A stretch of 64,000 bases of DNA from Actinacidiphila rubida (GCF_900110255.1 NZ_FODD01000040.1:1-64000), one strand, 5' to 3'. Counted from the first letter of the stretch, positions 42,272 to 52,347 are shown. The notes: generated by a model not told the origin, from the sequence alone. Numbers and translations: made by a program.

Positions 42272-43000
42272 ATGGACCGACTGGGCACCACCGTTCGTGA
42301 ACAGGTCGCCCTGGGCCGGCTGCTGCCGCTCGGCACGCCGGACGACCCGCTGTGGATCACCGAACGGGCCGCGGCCGGGGTGCTGCGGCGCGCGGCGGAC
42401 GCGCTGCCGGGCGTGCGGCTGGGGCCGGTGGCGATACTGCTCGACGGCCCCGCGGGCGAGGTACCGGACGCGGCACCGCCGGGCGCGCTGCCGCACGGGC
42501 CGCTGCGGATCGAGGCGGACGTCGAGACGACCGTGGACGAGCCGCTGCCGGTGGTCGTCGCGCGGCTGCGGGACGCGTTGTGGCAGGAGGCGGAGGACGC
42601 GCTGGGCGCGACGGTGACCGCGGTCGATCTGGCGGTCACCGGCATCCTGGACGGCCCGGTGCCGCCGGACGGGGGACGAGACGGCGCACCGGCCGACGAC
42701 GGGGTGCGCGGGGCGGACCCGGACGCCTACGACGCGCTCGCCGCCTCCGTGGCCGCCGCGGTGTGCGCGGTGACGGGCGTGCGGGGTCTCACCCGGCATC
42801 TGGGCACGCTCCCCGGCGTACGCGTCACCGACGACGGGGACGCGCCGGGCAGGCGCCGGGTGCAGCTGCAGATCGCGGTCGGTCCCGGCCGCGCGCCGCT
42901 GCCCGTCGCCCGGGACGCGGCCGCGGCGGCCGCCACGGCCGCGGCAGCCGGCGCCCTTGGCCCGGTCTCCGTCGCCCTCGTCGTCACCGACGCGTTCTGA
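42272..43000 (+). CDS. Tandem Asp23-like protein of unknown function
   Basis: The 242-residue protein is divergent from the Asp23 cluster. Two parts resemble Asp23 units. Residues about 28-125 read WITERAAAGVLRRAADALPGVRLGPVAI...LRIEADVETTVDEPLPVVVARLRDALWQEAEDALGATVTAVDLAVTG. Residues about 150-242 read AASVAAAVCAVTGVRGLTRHLG...QLQIAVGPGRAPLPVARDAAAAAATAAAAGALGPVSVALVVTD. A polar linker joins them. In Streptomyces it is sometimes labelled nucleopolyhedrovirus P10 family, which looks uninformative. No membrane segment. It probably works with the adjacent envelope proteins (inference). Confidence 0.75.
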   Translation: MDRLGTTVREQVALGRLLPLGTPDDPLWITERAAAGVLRRAADALPGVRLGPVAILLDGPAGEVPDAAPPGALPHGPLRIEADVETTVDEPLPVVVARLRDALWQEAEDALGATVTAVDLAVTGILDGPVPPDGGRDGAPADDGVRGADPDAYDALAASVAAAVCAVTGVRGLTRHLGTLPGVRVTDDGDAPGRRRVQLQIAVGPGRAPLPVARDAAAAAATAAAAGALGPVSVALVVTDAF

Positions 43001-43012
43001 CGGTGCGCGGGG

Positions 43013-43804
43013 CTACTCGCCGACACCCGCGAGGTCGCGCAGGCGACGGCCCTGGGCGGCCCGCTCGGCGGCGTGCTGTGCGGCCGCGCCGGCGGAGAGC
43101 GCGGAACGCAGCAGCGCCTTCGTCTCGTTGACGGCGTCGCGGGGCGGGGCGAGCAGAGCCGCGGTCAGATCGGCGACGGCGGCGTCGAGTTCGGCGGCGG
43201 GCACCACGAGGTTGGCCAGGCCCGTGCGCTCGGCCTCCTCGGCGTGCACGAAGCGGCCGGTGACGCAGATCTCCAGCGCGCGGGCGTAGCCCACCAGCTC
43301 GACCAGCGGCTTGGTGCCGGTGAGGTCGGGGACCAGGCCGAGGCTCGTCTCGCGCATGGCGAACTGCACGTCGTCGGCGCACACCCGCAGGTCGCAGGCG
43401 AGGGCCAGCTGGAAGCCGGCACCGATGGCATGGCCCTGGACGGCGGCGACCGTGAGGAGATCGGTGCGCCGCCACCAGGTGAACGCCTCCTGGTACTCGG
43501 CGACGGTCGCGTCCAGGTCCGCTTCGGGACCCCGCGCCAGATCGAGGAACGACGGCTCGCCGTCGAAGCCCTCGGACGTGAACGCCTGCCGGTCGAGGCC
43601 TGCCGAGAACGACACGCCCTCACCGCGCAGCACCACGACCCGTACCTGCCCGGGCAGCTGCCGGCCCGCCTCGGTCAGCGCCCGCCACAGGGCGGGAGAC
43701 TGAGCGTTGCGCTTGGCGGCATTGCACAGGGTGACGGTCGCGACGGTGTCGTCGACTGCGAGCCGGACTCCGTCGCGTTCGAGCAGGATGTTGGTTTCGG
43801 ACAT
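43013..43804 (-). CDS. Enoyl-CoA hydratase/isomerase-family protein
   Basis: Crotonase-fold enzyme of 263 residues: oxyanion-hole segments VVVLRGEGVSFSAGLDRQAF and VQGHAIGAGFQLALACDLRVCADD, then FAMRETSLGLVPDLTGTKPLVELVGYARALEICVTG with one candidate catalytic Glu and Asp replacing the usual second-Glu region. Activity could be hydratase, isomerase or other. A strong GGAGGTG precedes ATG 43804. It is convergent with the tandem Asp23-like gene, 12 bases apart. Confidence 0.92.
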   Translation of the reverse strand: MSETNILLERDGVRLAVDDTVATVTLCNAAKRNAQSPALWRALTEAGRQLPGQVRVVVLRGEGVSFSAGLDRQAFTSEGFDGEPSFLDLARGPEADLDATVAEYQEAFTWWRRTDLLTVAAVQGHAIGAGFQLALACDLRVCADDVQFAMRETSLGLVPDLTGTKPLVELVGYARALEICVTGRFVHAEEAERTGLANLVVPAAELDAAVADLTAALLAPPRDAVNETKALLRSALSAGAAAQHAAERAAQGRRLRDLAGVGE

Positions 43805-43882
43805 CGGGGCACCTCCGAGCGGCCGCGGACTGGATTACCGAAGAGTAACCATCCACGGGGCCCGTCGGGGGCCCGGGTCGGA

Positions 43883-44107
43883 TCAGGCCGCCGTGGCGGT
43901 CTTCTTGCCTCGCGTGGCGCCGCCGCGACCACGCAGGGCCACGCCGGACTCGCTCAGCATGCGGTGCACGAACCCGTACGACCGGCCGGTCTCCTCAGCC
44001 AGTGCCCGAATGCTCGCACCGGAGTCGTACTTCTTCTTCAGGTCTGCCGCGAGCTTCTCGCGCGCCGGGCCGGTCACCCGGCTGCCCTTCTTCAGAGTCT
44101 CGGCCAC
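43883..44107 (-). CDS. gbn: Small helix-turn-helix DNA-binding protein, probable Gbn orthologue
   Basis: A 74-residue basic protein with a single HTH (REKLAADLKKKYDSGASIRALAEETGRSYGFVHRMLSESG) and a Lys/Arg-rich tail (RGRGGATRGKKTATAA). Size, composition and gene neighbourhood fit SCO1839/Gbn, described in S. coelicolor as a GATC-binding nucleoid-associated protein that influences development and antibiotic production. The assignment uses recalled literature and synteny; the Gbn sequence was not aligned. The GTG start follows GGAGGAGG. Confidence 0.75.
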   Translation of the reverse strand: MAETLKKGSRVTGPAREKLAADLKKKYDSGASIRALAEETGRSYGFVHRMLSESGVALRGRGGATRGKKTATAA

Positions 44108-44503
44108 CCGTGCCTCCTCCAGGGAAGTGCGCTATGGAACTCTCATGATCACCCCTAACCGGCCTCCTGGCCACCCATTCGACAAGGTCCATCACCGGAC
44201 ATGCGCACGGTGAATGCCGCGATAGGCGCCGGAGAACGCGGGAAACGGCCGATTCCCGCGCCGCACATTCGGGCCGCGGAACGGCGGTGCGGGAGTCTCG
44301 GCAGGTCAGCCACGGTCGGACAGGTGTTTACCCTGGCGACACCCCTGATCACGGACCGTCGGGCACACGTCGGGACGCGCGCGGCGCGGGTACCAGCCCG
44401 GCTCACGCAGATGATGGATCTTCGATGGGCCGAATGATCCAACCGACATGATCACCCGGCGCCGGGCCCGCCCCGGAACGCTTCGGAACCGGGGCCCGGA
44501 CGG
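44108..44503. other. Interval upstream of gbn
   Basis: About 400 bases without a supported gene. It contains the gbn promoter region, with TGATC-containing motifs near 44145-44155, 44346 and 44449 that could be self-binding sites if the product is Gbn-like. The remainder is unremarkable. Confidence 0.5.
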
Positions 44504-44538
44504 GGTCCCGGGGGGCCCGGACCGGGCCCCCCGGGACC
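44504..44538 (-). terminator. Very strong GC hairpin after the ABC-F gene
   Basis: GGTCCCGGGGGGCCC / GGGCCCCCCGGGACC: a perfect 15-bp all-but-two G-C stem with loop GGACC, 25 bases beyond the ABC-F stop. It is followed on the minus strand by no U-run. Confidence 0.85.
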
Positions 44539-44562
44539 GGCGGTCCCGCGCGCGCCGGCCGG

Positions 44563-46161
<1,599 letters not shown>

Positions 46162-46368
46162 GGGAAAAGCTCCAGGGCGGTACGGGCGACGGGTGTCGGG
46201 GGTCGGGGGTCGGGCGTACGCCGCGGCTAATCGAGGAGGAAAACTGCCATGCGGTCAGTCTACTGGCGGCCGCCGGACGCTCGGCCCGGTCTTCACGGGC
46301 ACATGTGGGGCGGATCACACATACTCGGACACGGGGACCGCCCCCGTCCGACGAGAGGATGACCGTCC

Positions 46369-46821
46369 ATGGCCGAGCCGCCGACCATCTATCCGGGGCT
46401 GCGCTACCGCGACGCGCGCGGCGCGATGTCCCTGCTCAAGGACGCCTTCGGCTTCACCGAGGTGGCCAGGTACGAGAACGAGGACGGCTCGATCGCGCAC
46501 GCCGAACTGGCCTACGGGAACGGGATGGTGATGCTCGGCTCGATCCGCGAGGAACCGGACACCCCGTACGGCCGGGCCCGCGGGCGGCTGGGCCCGGCCT
46601 CGCTGTACGTCGTGGTCAAGGACGCCGACGCGCACCACGACCGGGCGGTGGCGATGGGCGCCGTGGTGGTGATGCCGCTCACCGACCAGGAGTACGGCTC
46701 ACGCGAGTACGCGGTGCACGACCCCGAGGGCAACGTCTGGACGTTCGGCACCTACGTCCCGCAGGCGACCCCCGCCGACCCCCAGGAGCCGTGCGACCCC
46801 CCGGCCCCGTCGGACACCTGA
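46369..46821 (+). CDS. VOC-family (glyoxalase/bleomycin-resistance fold) protein
   Basis: The 150-residue protein has paired beta-alpha-beta-beta-beta units: IYPGLRYRDARGAMSLLKDAFGFTEVARY, then HAELAYGNGMVMLGSIREE, SLYVVVKDADAHHDRAVAMGAVVVMPL and GSREYAVHDPEGNVWTFGTY. The E and H of the metal-binding pattern are partly present. Related to the PhnB/DUF1428-like group; function unknown. The tail is Pro-rich. Ribosome-binding site: GAGAGG before ATG 46369. Confidence 0.9.
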   Translation: MAEPPTIYPGLRYRDARGAMSLLKDAFGFTEVARYENEDGSIAHAELAYGNGMVMLGSIREEPDTPYGRARGRLGPASLYVVVKDADAHHDRAVAMGAVVVMPLTDQEYGSREYAVHDPEGNVWTFGTYVPQATPADPQEPCDPPAPSDT

Positions 46822-46876
46822 CCTCGCCGGGCGCCCGGCCTCGCCGGACACCTGACCCCGTCGGACGCCCGCCCCC

Positions 46877-48247
46877 TCACGCCTCGCCGGTGTGCACCTG
46901 GAACGCCGCCCGGCGCATCTGCTTGGCCAGTGCGGGGTCGGGATGGACCGCGGCGAGCGCGACCAGCACGTGGACCGTGCGGGGGTGCCCGACGTCGCGG
47001 ACCTCCTGCAGCAGCCCGCGCACCGAGCCCTGCACGGCGGTCTCCAGATGGCTGACCAGCAGGTGGCCCTCGCCGTGGTCGGCGACGGCGGCCGCGGTGT
47101 CGACCCACAGCCAGGTGGCCTCCTCGCGGGTGAGCAGCGCGGTCGCGTCGTCGGGGTCGCCGCCCTCGAGCTCGGCCAGCCACAGCACCGCGTACGGGCG
47201 CAGGACCGGCTCTTCGACGACCGCGCGCACGGCGGGCTCGGCGGCGTCGCCGACCACCCGCAGCGCCTCGAAGGCCAGGCCGCGCAGCAGGGCGTCGTCG
47301 CCGCGCGCGGTGTCCAGCAGCTCGGCGACGGCGGGAGCCACCGGGCGGGCCGCCAGCCAGGCCCGGTACTCGGTGCGCGCCGGGCCCGGGGACAGGCCCG
47401 CGCAGGCCCGCAGCATCGTCGACGCCGACTGCTCCATGTGCCCCTCGGGGCCCTGGGCGGCGACGCAGATCTGCTCCAGCTTGACCCACACCGCCCAGCT
47501 GCCCAGCGCGGTCAGCACGACCTCGTCGGGGCGCTGCGGGTCGCGGGGGCGGAGCGCGCCGACGAGGGCGGCGGCGTCCAGCGTCCAGTCCAGCAGCGCC
47601 GGCAGCGGGTCGCTCATGCCCTCGGCGGGCGGCTCGTGCCGCTCGGTGCGCAGCTCGGCGACGCGCTGGCGGAGCAGGTCGAGCAGGGCGTCGATCGGCA
47701 CCGGCCCGTTGGACAGGTGCAGCAGCGACATCAACTGCGGTGCGGCCTCGACGACTTCGGCGACCAGCGCCGGGTCGGGGCCGGTGGCGTGGCCGGGCAG
47801 GAAGGGATGGGCGAGCGACCAGGCGTCGAAGAGCGCGACCCAGCCGCGCAGCACCGCGGTGTCGTCGTCGTCCCAGGCGCGCAGCCGCCAGCCGGGCCGG
47901 GCGGCGCCGTCGTGCAGTTCGACCAGTCCGGCGAGCCTGGCGCGGTCCCAGGCGGCGCGGACCTGACCGGCGGTCAGCCCCAGTTCCTCGGCGGCCGCGA
48001 GGACCACGGGCTCGGGGAGTATCCCGGTCAGGGCCGGGGTGCCGGGGCCGCCGCCGGCCCAGCGGGCGAGGCGTGCGGCGGTGGCGAGTTCGGTCCGTGC
48101 CATGCGGGCGAGTTCGGGCACCGAGGGCGTGCCCTCAGGGGGGCGCGGAGGCCTGGACCTGCGCGTCGTGGCGGTCCTGCGGGCGGCGGTGAGCGGCCGG
48201 CGGGGGACGAGTCGGAGCGGAGTGTCTCGCGGGCTACGGGACGTCAC
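46877..48247 (-). CDS. Conserved actinobacterial protein of unknown function
   Basis: A soluble, helix-rich protein of 456 residues, acidic and Leu/Ala-rich, with TPR/HEAT-like rhythm in the second half (AVRAVVEEPVLRPYAVLWLAELEGGDPDDATALLTREEATWLWVDTAAAVADHGEGHL). The N-terminal 40 residues are basic and probably disordered (RLVPRRPLTAARRTATTRRS). Other segments are LVELHDGAARPGWRLRAWDDDDTAVLRGWVALFDAW and a His-rich HLSNGPVPIDALLDLL. No catalytic motif. GTG 48247 chosen; no strong ribosome-binding site seen. Confidence 0.75.
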   Translation of the reverse strand: MTSRSPRDTPLRLVPRRPLTAARRTATTRRSRPPRPPEGTPSVPELARMARTELATAARLARWAGGGPGTPALTGILPEPVVLAAAEELGLTAGQVRAAWDRARLAGLVELHDGAARPGWRLRAWDDDDTAVLRGWVALFDAWSLAHPFLPGHATGPDPALVAEVVEAAPQLMSLLHLSNGPVPIDALLDLLRQRVAELRTERHEPPAEGMSDPLPALLDWTLDAAALVGALRPRDPQRPDEVVLTALGSWAVWVKLEQICVAAQGPEGHMEQSASTMLRACAGLSPGPARTEYRAWLAARPVAPAVAELLDTARGDDALLRGLAFEALRVVGDAAEPAVRAVVEEPVLRPYAVLWLAELEGGDPDDATALLTREEATWLWVDTAAAVADHGEGHLLVSHLETAVQGSVRGLLQEVRDVGHPRTVHVLVALAAVHPDPALAKQMRRAAFQVHTGEA

Positions 48248-48312
48248 CTGATCAGTCTCGCCGCTGAGCGCCCAGATTCCCAATCGAGCCTCCCGAAGCG
48301 GGGGGTAAGCGC

Positions 48313-49428
48313 TCACATGAGCGGCGTCAGGAAGCGCCGCAGCGTCTCCTCGTAGGCGTCCGGGTCGGCGTTCCACACGGCCGTGTGCGGCGCTCCGGGC
48401 ACGCTGTGGAGGGTGACGACGTCGGGGCGGCGGTCGGCGAGGCGCCGGGAGGCGGGGTACGGGGCGAAGTGGTCGTCGGGACCGTGCAGGAGGAGGGTCG
48501 GCACGGTCAGCAGGTCCGGGTCGAGGGCCTCGGCGTGCCGGGCGGCGCGCAGCCCGGTGCGGCCCTCGGTGGCGCGCTCGGCGAGCGGGCTGAGCACGGA
48601 CGGCAGGCCGCGGGTGTGGACGGAGGCGCGGACGGTGGAGCGCCAGTCCAGTACCGGGGAGTCCAGCACCAGGCCGGTGACGGTGCCGCGCACCTGGGAC
48701 TGCGACAGGGCCCGCAGCGCCATCGTCGCGCCGGTGGACCAGCCGTAGAGGACCAGCCGCCGCGCGCCGTGGTCGACGGCGTACCGCATCGCGGCGTCCA
48801 GGTCGCTCCACTCGGTGTCCCCGAGATGCCCGATGCCGTCGGGGGACGGGGGCGCGCCGGGGTCGTTGCGGTAGGACGGCACGAGCACGGGGAAGCGGAA
48901 GCCGTGCAGGGCGGGCAGCACGGTCAGCGCCTGCTCGCGGGTGGCGCCGGCGCCGTGCACGCAGATCACCCACGCCGGCCGGGCGCCCGGCAGGAACCAG
49001 GCCGGCATCGGACCGAGCTCACCGTCGACCCGGACGTCCTCGAAGTCCAGGCCGCGGGCGCTGCGCGGGTCGCCCGCGTAGGCCTGCGGGGTCACCCGCA
49101 CGAAGCCGCCGGCGCCGAGGGTGCCGCGGTCGACGCGCAGCAGGCGGCGGGTGACGGTGCGGTCGTCCTGGCTCAGGACCGGGCCGACGGTGGCGTGCAG
49201 CCCGCGGCCGGTCAGCCCGTGGACGCCGGGGCGGGCGGAGGCGTCGCTGCGGTCGACCACGACCCGGTCGCGGCCGACGCCGCGGACGCTGACCAGGCCC
49301 TCGGGGGCGGGGCCCGCGGCGGACGGTTTCAGGGCCAGACCCGACCCGTACCGGCCGGCCGCCAGCACGGCCGTCCCGGCACCCACCGCTGCGGTGACCG
49401 CCAGGGCCACACCGGTACGAAGGCGCAC
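48313..49428 (-). CDS. Alpha/beta-hydrolase with N-terminal signal-anchor
   Basis: A protein of about 371 residues with an N-terminal hydrophobic segment (RLRTGVALAVTAAVGAGTAVLAAG) predicted as signal anchor or peptide. The hydrolase fold shows the oxyanion region CVHGAGATREQAL, nucleophile elbow LYGWSTGATMAL (G-x-S-x-G), Asp in LLHGPDDHFAPY and His in VPGAPHTAVWN. The insertion with YAGDPRSARGLDFEDVRVDGELGPMPAWF is typical of the Streptomyces subgroup. Substrate unknown. Start uncertain: GTG 49428 or about 12 codons upstream. Confidence 0.87.
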   Translation of the reverse strand: MRLRTGVALAVTAAVGAGTAVLAAGRYGSGLALKPSAAGPAPEGLVSVRGVGRDRVVVDRSDASARPGVHGLTGRGLHATVGPVLSQDDRTVTRRLLRVDRGTLGAGGFVRVTPQAYAGDPRSARGLDFEDVRVDGELGPMPAWFLPGARPAWVICVHGAGATREQALTVLPALHGFRFPVLVPSYRNDPGAPPSPDGIGHLGDTEWSDLDAAMRYAVDHGARRLVLYGWSTGATMALRALSQSQVRGTVTGLVLDSPVLDWRSTVRASVHTRGLPSVLSPLAERATEGRTGLRAARHAEALDPDLLTVPTLLLHGPDDHFAPYPASRRLADRRPDVVTLHSVPGAPHTAVWNADPDAYEETLRRFLTPLM

Positions 49429-49565
49429 GCTCCCAGTGTGGGCGGCCCCCGGGATGCCTGCCACGGGAGCGCGTCCGGCGGGGCGGGGGCCGGTCAGGGC
49501 GACCGGGGCAACCGGGTGGGGCGGGGCTCCGTCGGCGTGGCGAGGGCCGCGCGGCGGAGGGCCCG

Positions 49566-50234
49566 TCAGCGGGGCGGGGCGTCCTGCCCGTAGCCCTCGA
49601 GCTTGTCCGCGACCCGGGCCATGTCGCGGTGCGAGAGGGTGCGCGGCACGCCGTCGCCGGACCTGGCGAGCAGCCACACCCGGCACATCCACTCCAGTTG
49701 GGCGGTCCGGTCGTACGCCTGCTCCAGGGTGTCGCCGTGCACGAGGGTGCCGTGGTTGCGCATCAGGCATCCGGTGCGGCCGTCGCGCAGCGCCTTGAGG
49801 ACCTCGCGGGCCAGCTCGTCGCTGCCGTAGAGCGCGTAGCCGGCGACGAGGACCTGGCCGCCCCGGCCGCCGAGCGCCGCCGCCATGTAGTGGACGTTGG
49901 GCAGCTTGGTGACCAGCGTGGAGGCCGCGGTCGCGTGCGGGGCGTGGGTGTGCACGACGGCACGGGCATCCGTGGCCCGGTAGACCGCCAGGTGCGTGGG
50001 CAGCTCGCTGGTGGGCCGCAGGGTGCCGCGCACCTGCTCGCCGGTGGCCACGTCCACGGCGACGGCGTCGTCCGGGCCGAGCCGGTCGTAGGGGACACCG
50101 GTGGGCGTGACGAGCACGAGGTCGCCGACCCGTGCCGAGACGTTGCCCGAGGTGCCGACGACGAGGCCGTCCGCCACGGTCCTGCGGGCCGTGGCCACCA
50201 CCTCCGACCAGGCGTTCTCCACTGCGTCGCGCAC
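49566..50234 (-). CDS. Class II aldolase/adducin-family protein
   Basis: The 222-residue zinc-dependent aldolase-fold protein has TSGNVSARVGDLVLVTPTG, catalytic Glu in ELPTHLAVYRATDARAVVHTHAPHATAAS with zinc His residues of the HTH pair, and the third His in RNHGTLVHGDTLEQAYDRTAQLEW. It resembles L-fuculose-phosphate aldolases and methylthioribulose dehydratases. No pathway genes are nearby. GTG 50234 follows GGGAAGGG. Confidence 0.9.
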   Translation of the reverse strand: MRDAVENAWSEVVATARRTVADGLVVGTSGNVSARVGDLVLVTPTGVPYDRLGPDDAVAVDVATGEQVRGTLRPTSELPTHLAVYRATDARAVVHTHAPHATAASTLVTKLPNVHYMAAALGGRGGQVLVAGYALYGSDELAREVLKALRDGRTGCLMRNHGTLVHGDTLEQAYDRTAQLEWMCRVWLLARSGDGVPRTLSHRDMARVADKLEGYGQDAPPR

Positions 50235-50375
50235 GTCGGACCCTTCCCCTGGGCACTTGTTCGGTATCCGTCATACCACTGCCGCCGGCGAGTGCGGCGG
50301 CGGGCCCGGGCGCGGCCCCGAGCGACGGCGTGCGACGCCTGTCGGACACCTGTGAGACGCTGACGATTCCAAGGT

Positions 50376-50438
50376 GGTTCATGTGACGTTCATGGCAACA
50401 CCTTGAATCCCTCCCCAGTTCACCTTCCGTTCATCATG
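50376..50438 (+). promoter_or_regulatory. Two PHO boxes upstream of pitH2
   Basis: Each is a pair of 11-base direct repeats of the GTTCAyC type. 50376-50397 reads GGTTCATGTGA then CGTTCATGGCA; 50417-50438 reads AGTTCACCTTC then CGTTCATCATG. Starts are spaced 11, 30 and 11 bases. PhoP of Streptomyces binds such units; the position just before the gene fits repression or activation under phosphate limitation. Confidence 0.85.
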
Positions 50439-50488
50439 TCTTCGTACGGTCGCCCTGCCACTGCCCGATCGAACGAATGCCTGGGTCC

Positions 50489-51697
50489 ATGGAACACATC
50501 ACGCTCCTGATCGGAATCGTGATCGCGACAGCGCTCGTGTTCGACTTCACGAACGGCTTCCACGACACCGCCAACGCGATGGCCACCACCATCTCGACCG
50601 GTGCGCTCAAGCCCAAGACGGCGGTGGCCATGGCCGCCGTGCTCAACCTCGTCGGCGCCTTCCTGTCGGTCGCCGTCGCCAAGACCATCTCCGGCGGCAT
50701 CATCGACGAGTCCGCCGGCATCAAACCCGAGGTGATCTTCGCCGGCCTGGTCGGCGCGATCCTGTGGAACCTGGTCACCTGGCTCGCGGGCCTGCCCTCC
50801 AGTTCCTCGCACGCGCTGTTCGGCGGGCTCATCGGCGCCGTGCTGGTGGCCGCGGGCACGCACGGCATCCACGGCGACGCCGTGGTGATGAAGGTCCTGA
50901 TCCCGGCCGCGGCCGCACCGGTGGTGGCGGGGCTCGCGGCCACGCTGGCCACCCGCGTCACCTACCGGGTGGGCCGCAGGGCCGACCCCGAGGCCACCTC
51001 GCGCGGCTACCGGGCCGGCCAGATCGCCTCGGCCGGCCTCGTCTCGCTCGCCCACGGCACCAGCGACGGGCAGAAGACGATGGGCGTGATCACCCTGACG
51101 CTGATCACCGGCGGCGTGCTCGCGCCGCACTCCGACCCGCCGCTGTGGGTCATGGTCTCGGCCGGCACAGCGATGGCGCTGGGCACCTACCTCGGCGGCT
51201 GGCGGATCATCCGCACCATGGGCCGCGGGCTGACCGACATCCAGCCGCAGCAGGGCTTCGCCGCGCAGACCGGCGCGGCGGCCACCATCCTCGCCTCGTC
51301 CCACCTGGGCTTCGCGCTCTCCACCACGCAGGTCTGCTCCGGCGCCGTGATGGGCGCGGGCCTGGGCCGCAAGGGCGCGGTGGTGCGCTGGGGCACCGCG
51401 GGCCGGATGGTCTCCGCCTGGGTGCTGACCCTGCCGGCGGCCGGCCTCGTCGCGGCCGGTGCCGCGCTGCTGGCCGACCAGGGCACGTGGGGCGTCACCG
51501 CCGTCGCCGTGATCGCCCTGGCCGCCTGCGCCGCGATCCGCAGCGCCGCGCGCCGCAAGCCGGTCACCCACGCCAACGTCAACGAGCCGGTGCCGGGCAC
51601 GCCGGCCGCCGGACCCCAGGACGCGGTCACCGCCGCGATCGCCGCCGTCACCCCTCCCCCGCCGGCCCCGGCGCCCGCCTCCGGCACCGCCGCCTGA
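50489..51697 (+). CDS. pitH2: Low-affinity inorganic phosphate transporter (Pit family)
   Basis: The 402-residue membrane protein has the two PHO4 signatures: VFDFTNGFHDTANAMATTI near 17-35 and SLAHGTSDGQKTMGV in the second half. About ten helices are visible; a low-complexity Ala/Pro tail ends the chain (PPPPAPAPASGTAA). Symports phosphate with protons or metal-phosphate. ATG 50489 begins with the conserved MEHITLLIG; an in-frame ATG at 50477 is possible. Two PHO boxes lie within 120 bases upstream. It is followed by a small membrane protein gene 19 bases downstream, presumably one operon. Confidence 0.94.
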   Translation: MEHITLLIGIVIATALVFDFTNGFHDTANAMATTISTGALKPKTAVAMAAVLNLVGAFLSVAVAKTISGGIIDESAGIKPEVIFAGLVGAILWNLVTWLAGLPSSSSHALFGGLIGAVLVAAGTHGIHGDAVVMKVLIPAAAAPVVAGLAATLATRVTYRVGRRADPEATSRGYRAGQIASAGLVSLAHGTSDGQKTMGVITLTLITGGVLAPHSDPPLWVMVSAGTAMALGTYLGGWRIIRTMGRGLTDIQPQQGFAAQTGAAATILASSHLGFALSTTQVCSGAVMGAGLGRKGAVVRWGTAGRMVSAWVLTLPAAGLVAAGAALLADQGTWGVTAVAVIALAACAAIRSAARRKPVTHANVNEPVPGTPAAGPQDAVTAAIAAVTPPPPAPAPASGTAA

Positions 51698-51716
51698 TCC
51701 CCGCGAGAGCCCTCCC

Positions 51717-51929
51717 ATGAGCATCGACTGGCACGCCCTCCTCACGGTCCTGGCCGTCACCCTCGTCTCCACCGTCGGCCTGGTCGGCGTCTTCACCCTC
51801 GGCATCGTCGGCCTCTCCCGCCGCGCCGCGGGCCCCGCCGCCGCGCTCGGCCGCACCGGCGCCTGGGTCTGCTTCGCCGCGTGCGCGGCGGCGGTCGTCT
51901 GGGGCATCTACCTGATCGTCCAGAAGTAA
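51717..51929 (+). CDS. Small membrane protein co-transcribed with pitH2
   Basis: A 70-residue protein with two hydrophobic helices (LLTVLAVTLVSTVGLVGVFTLGI; WVCFAACAAAVVWGIYLIV) connected by a basic SRRAAGPAAALGRTG loop, ending QK. It lies 19 bases downstream of pitH2, with GAGAGCC upstream of ATG. Likely an accessory subunit or regulator of the Pit transporter, by position only. Confidence 0.8.
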   Translation: MSIDWHALLTVLAVTLVSTVGLVGVFTLGIVGLSRRAAGPAAALGRTGAWVCFAACAAAVVWGIYLIVQK

Positions 51930-51965
51930 CGCAGCACCGGGCAGCACCGGGCAGGACCGCTGAGG

Positions 51966-51996
51966 GCAGGGCCGCGCCGCCGAGGCGCGGCCCTGC
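51966..51996 (+). terminator. Terminator of the pitH2 operon
   Basis: GCAGGGCCGCGCC / GGCGCGGCCCTGC, a perfect 13-bp stem with a 5-base loop, about 35 bases after the last stop codon. Confidence 0.88.
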
Positions 51997-52109
51997 GTGC
52001 GTTCCGGAGCGCGGCCCGGGCGGCCCGCCGGCGCGGCGCGAGTGGGCCGGTGGCGCGCCGCGGGCGGGGTGTGGGGCTCGACACAGTACGTCGCCCCAGG
52101 TCAACGCGG

Positions 52110-52312
52110 AGTTGACCGGGTATCCCGCACGTGGTGAACTGCCGGAAGCCATACGGCGGCAGGAGAGGAAGTCCGGTGCGAATCCGGCGCGGTCCCGCCA
52201 CTGTCACCGGGGAGTGCACTCCCAACCCGTACGTCACGGCCGTGTTCGACGGCTGGAAGACCGGGAGTGCGTTGATCCGGGAGCCAGGAGACTCTCACCG
52301 CCGGTCACGTCG
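52110..52312 (+). ncRNA. Cobalamin (B12) riboswitch
   Basis: The core contains GAGGAAGTCCGGTGCGAATC then CGGCGCGGTCCCGCCACTGT (52165-52205 area), the conserved J-region of cobalamin riboswitches, and the B12 box AGCCAGGAGACT at 52282-52293. Terminal arms around CACGTGGTGAAC and CCGGTCACGT can pair. It lies about 130 bases before cobD. Family knowledge: adenosylcobalamin binding lowers expression of downstream genes. Exact boundaries are approximate. Confidence 0.94.
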
Positions 52313-52347
52313 AACCAGGGCGCGGACCCTGAGTGAGGACCCCTGCC

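Noticed and set aside
46822-46876. Repeated CGGACACCTGACC-like motif between the VOC gene and its neighbour
   Set aside because: Imperfect, 55-base interval; could be chance or a local duplication of the VOC 3' end, too little to call.
50420-51907. 495-codon minus frame opposite pitH2
   Set aside because: Gly/Arg/Asp-rich antisense shadow of the transporter.
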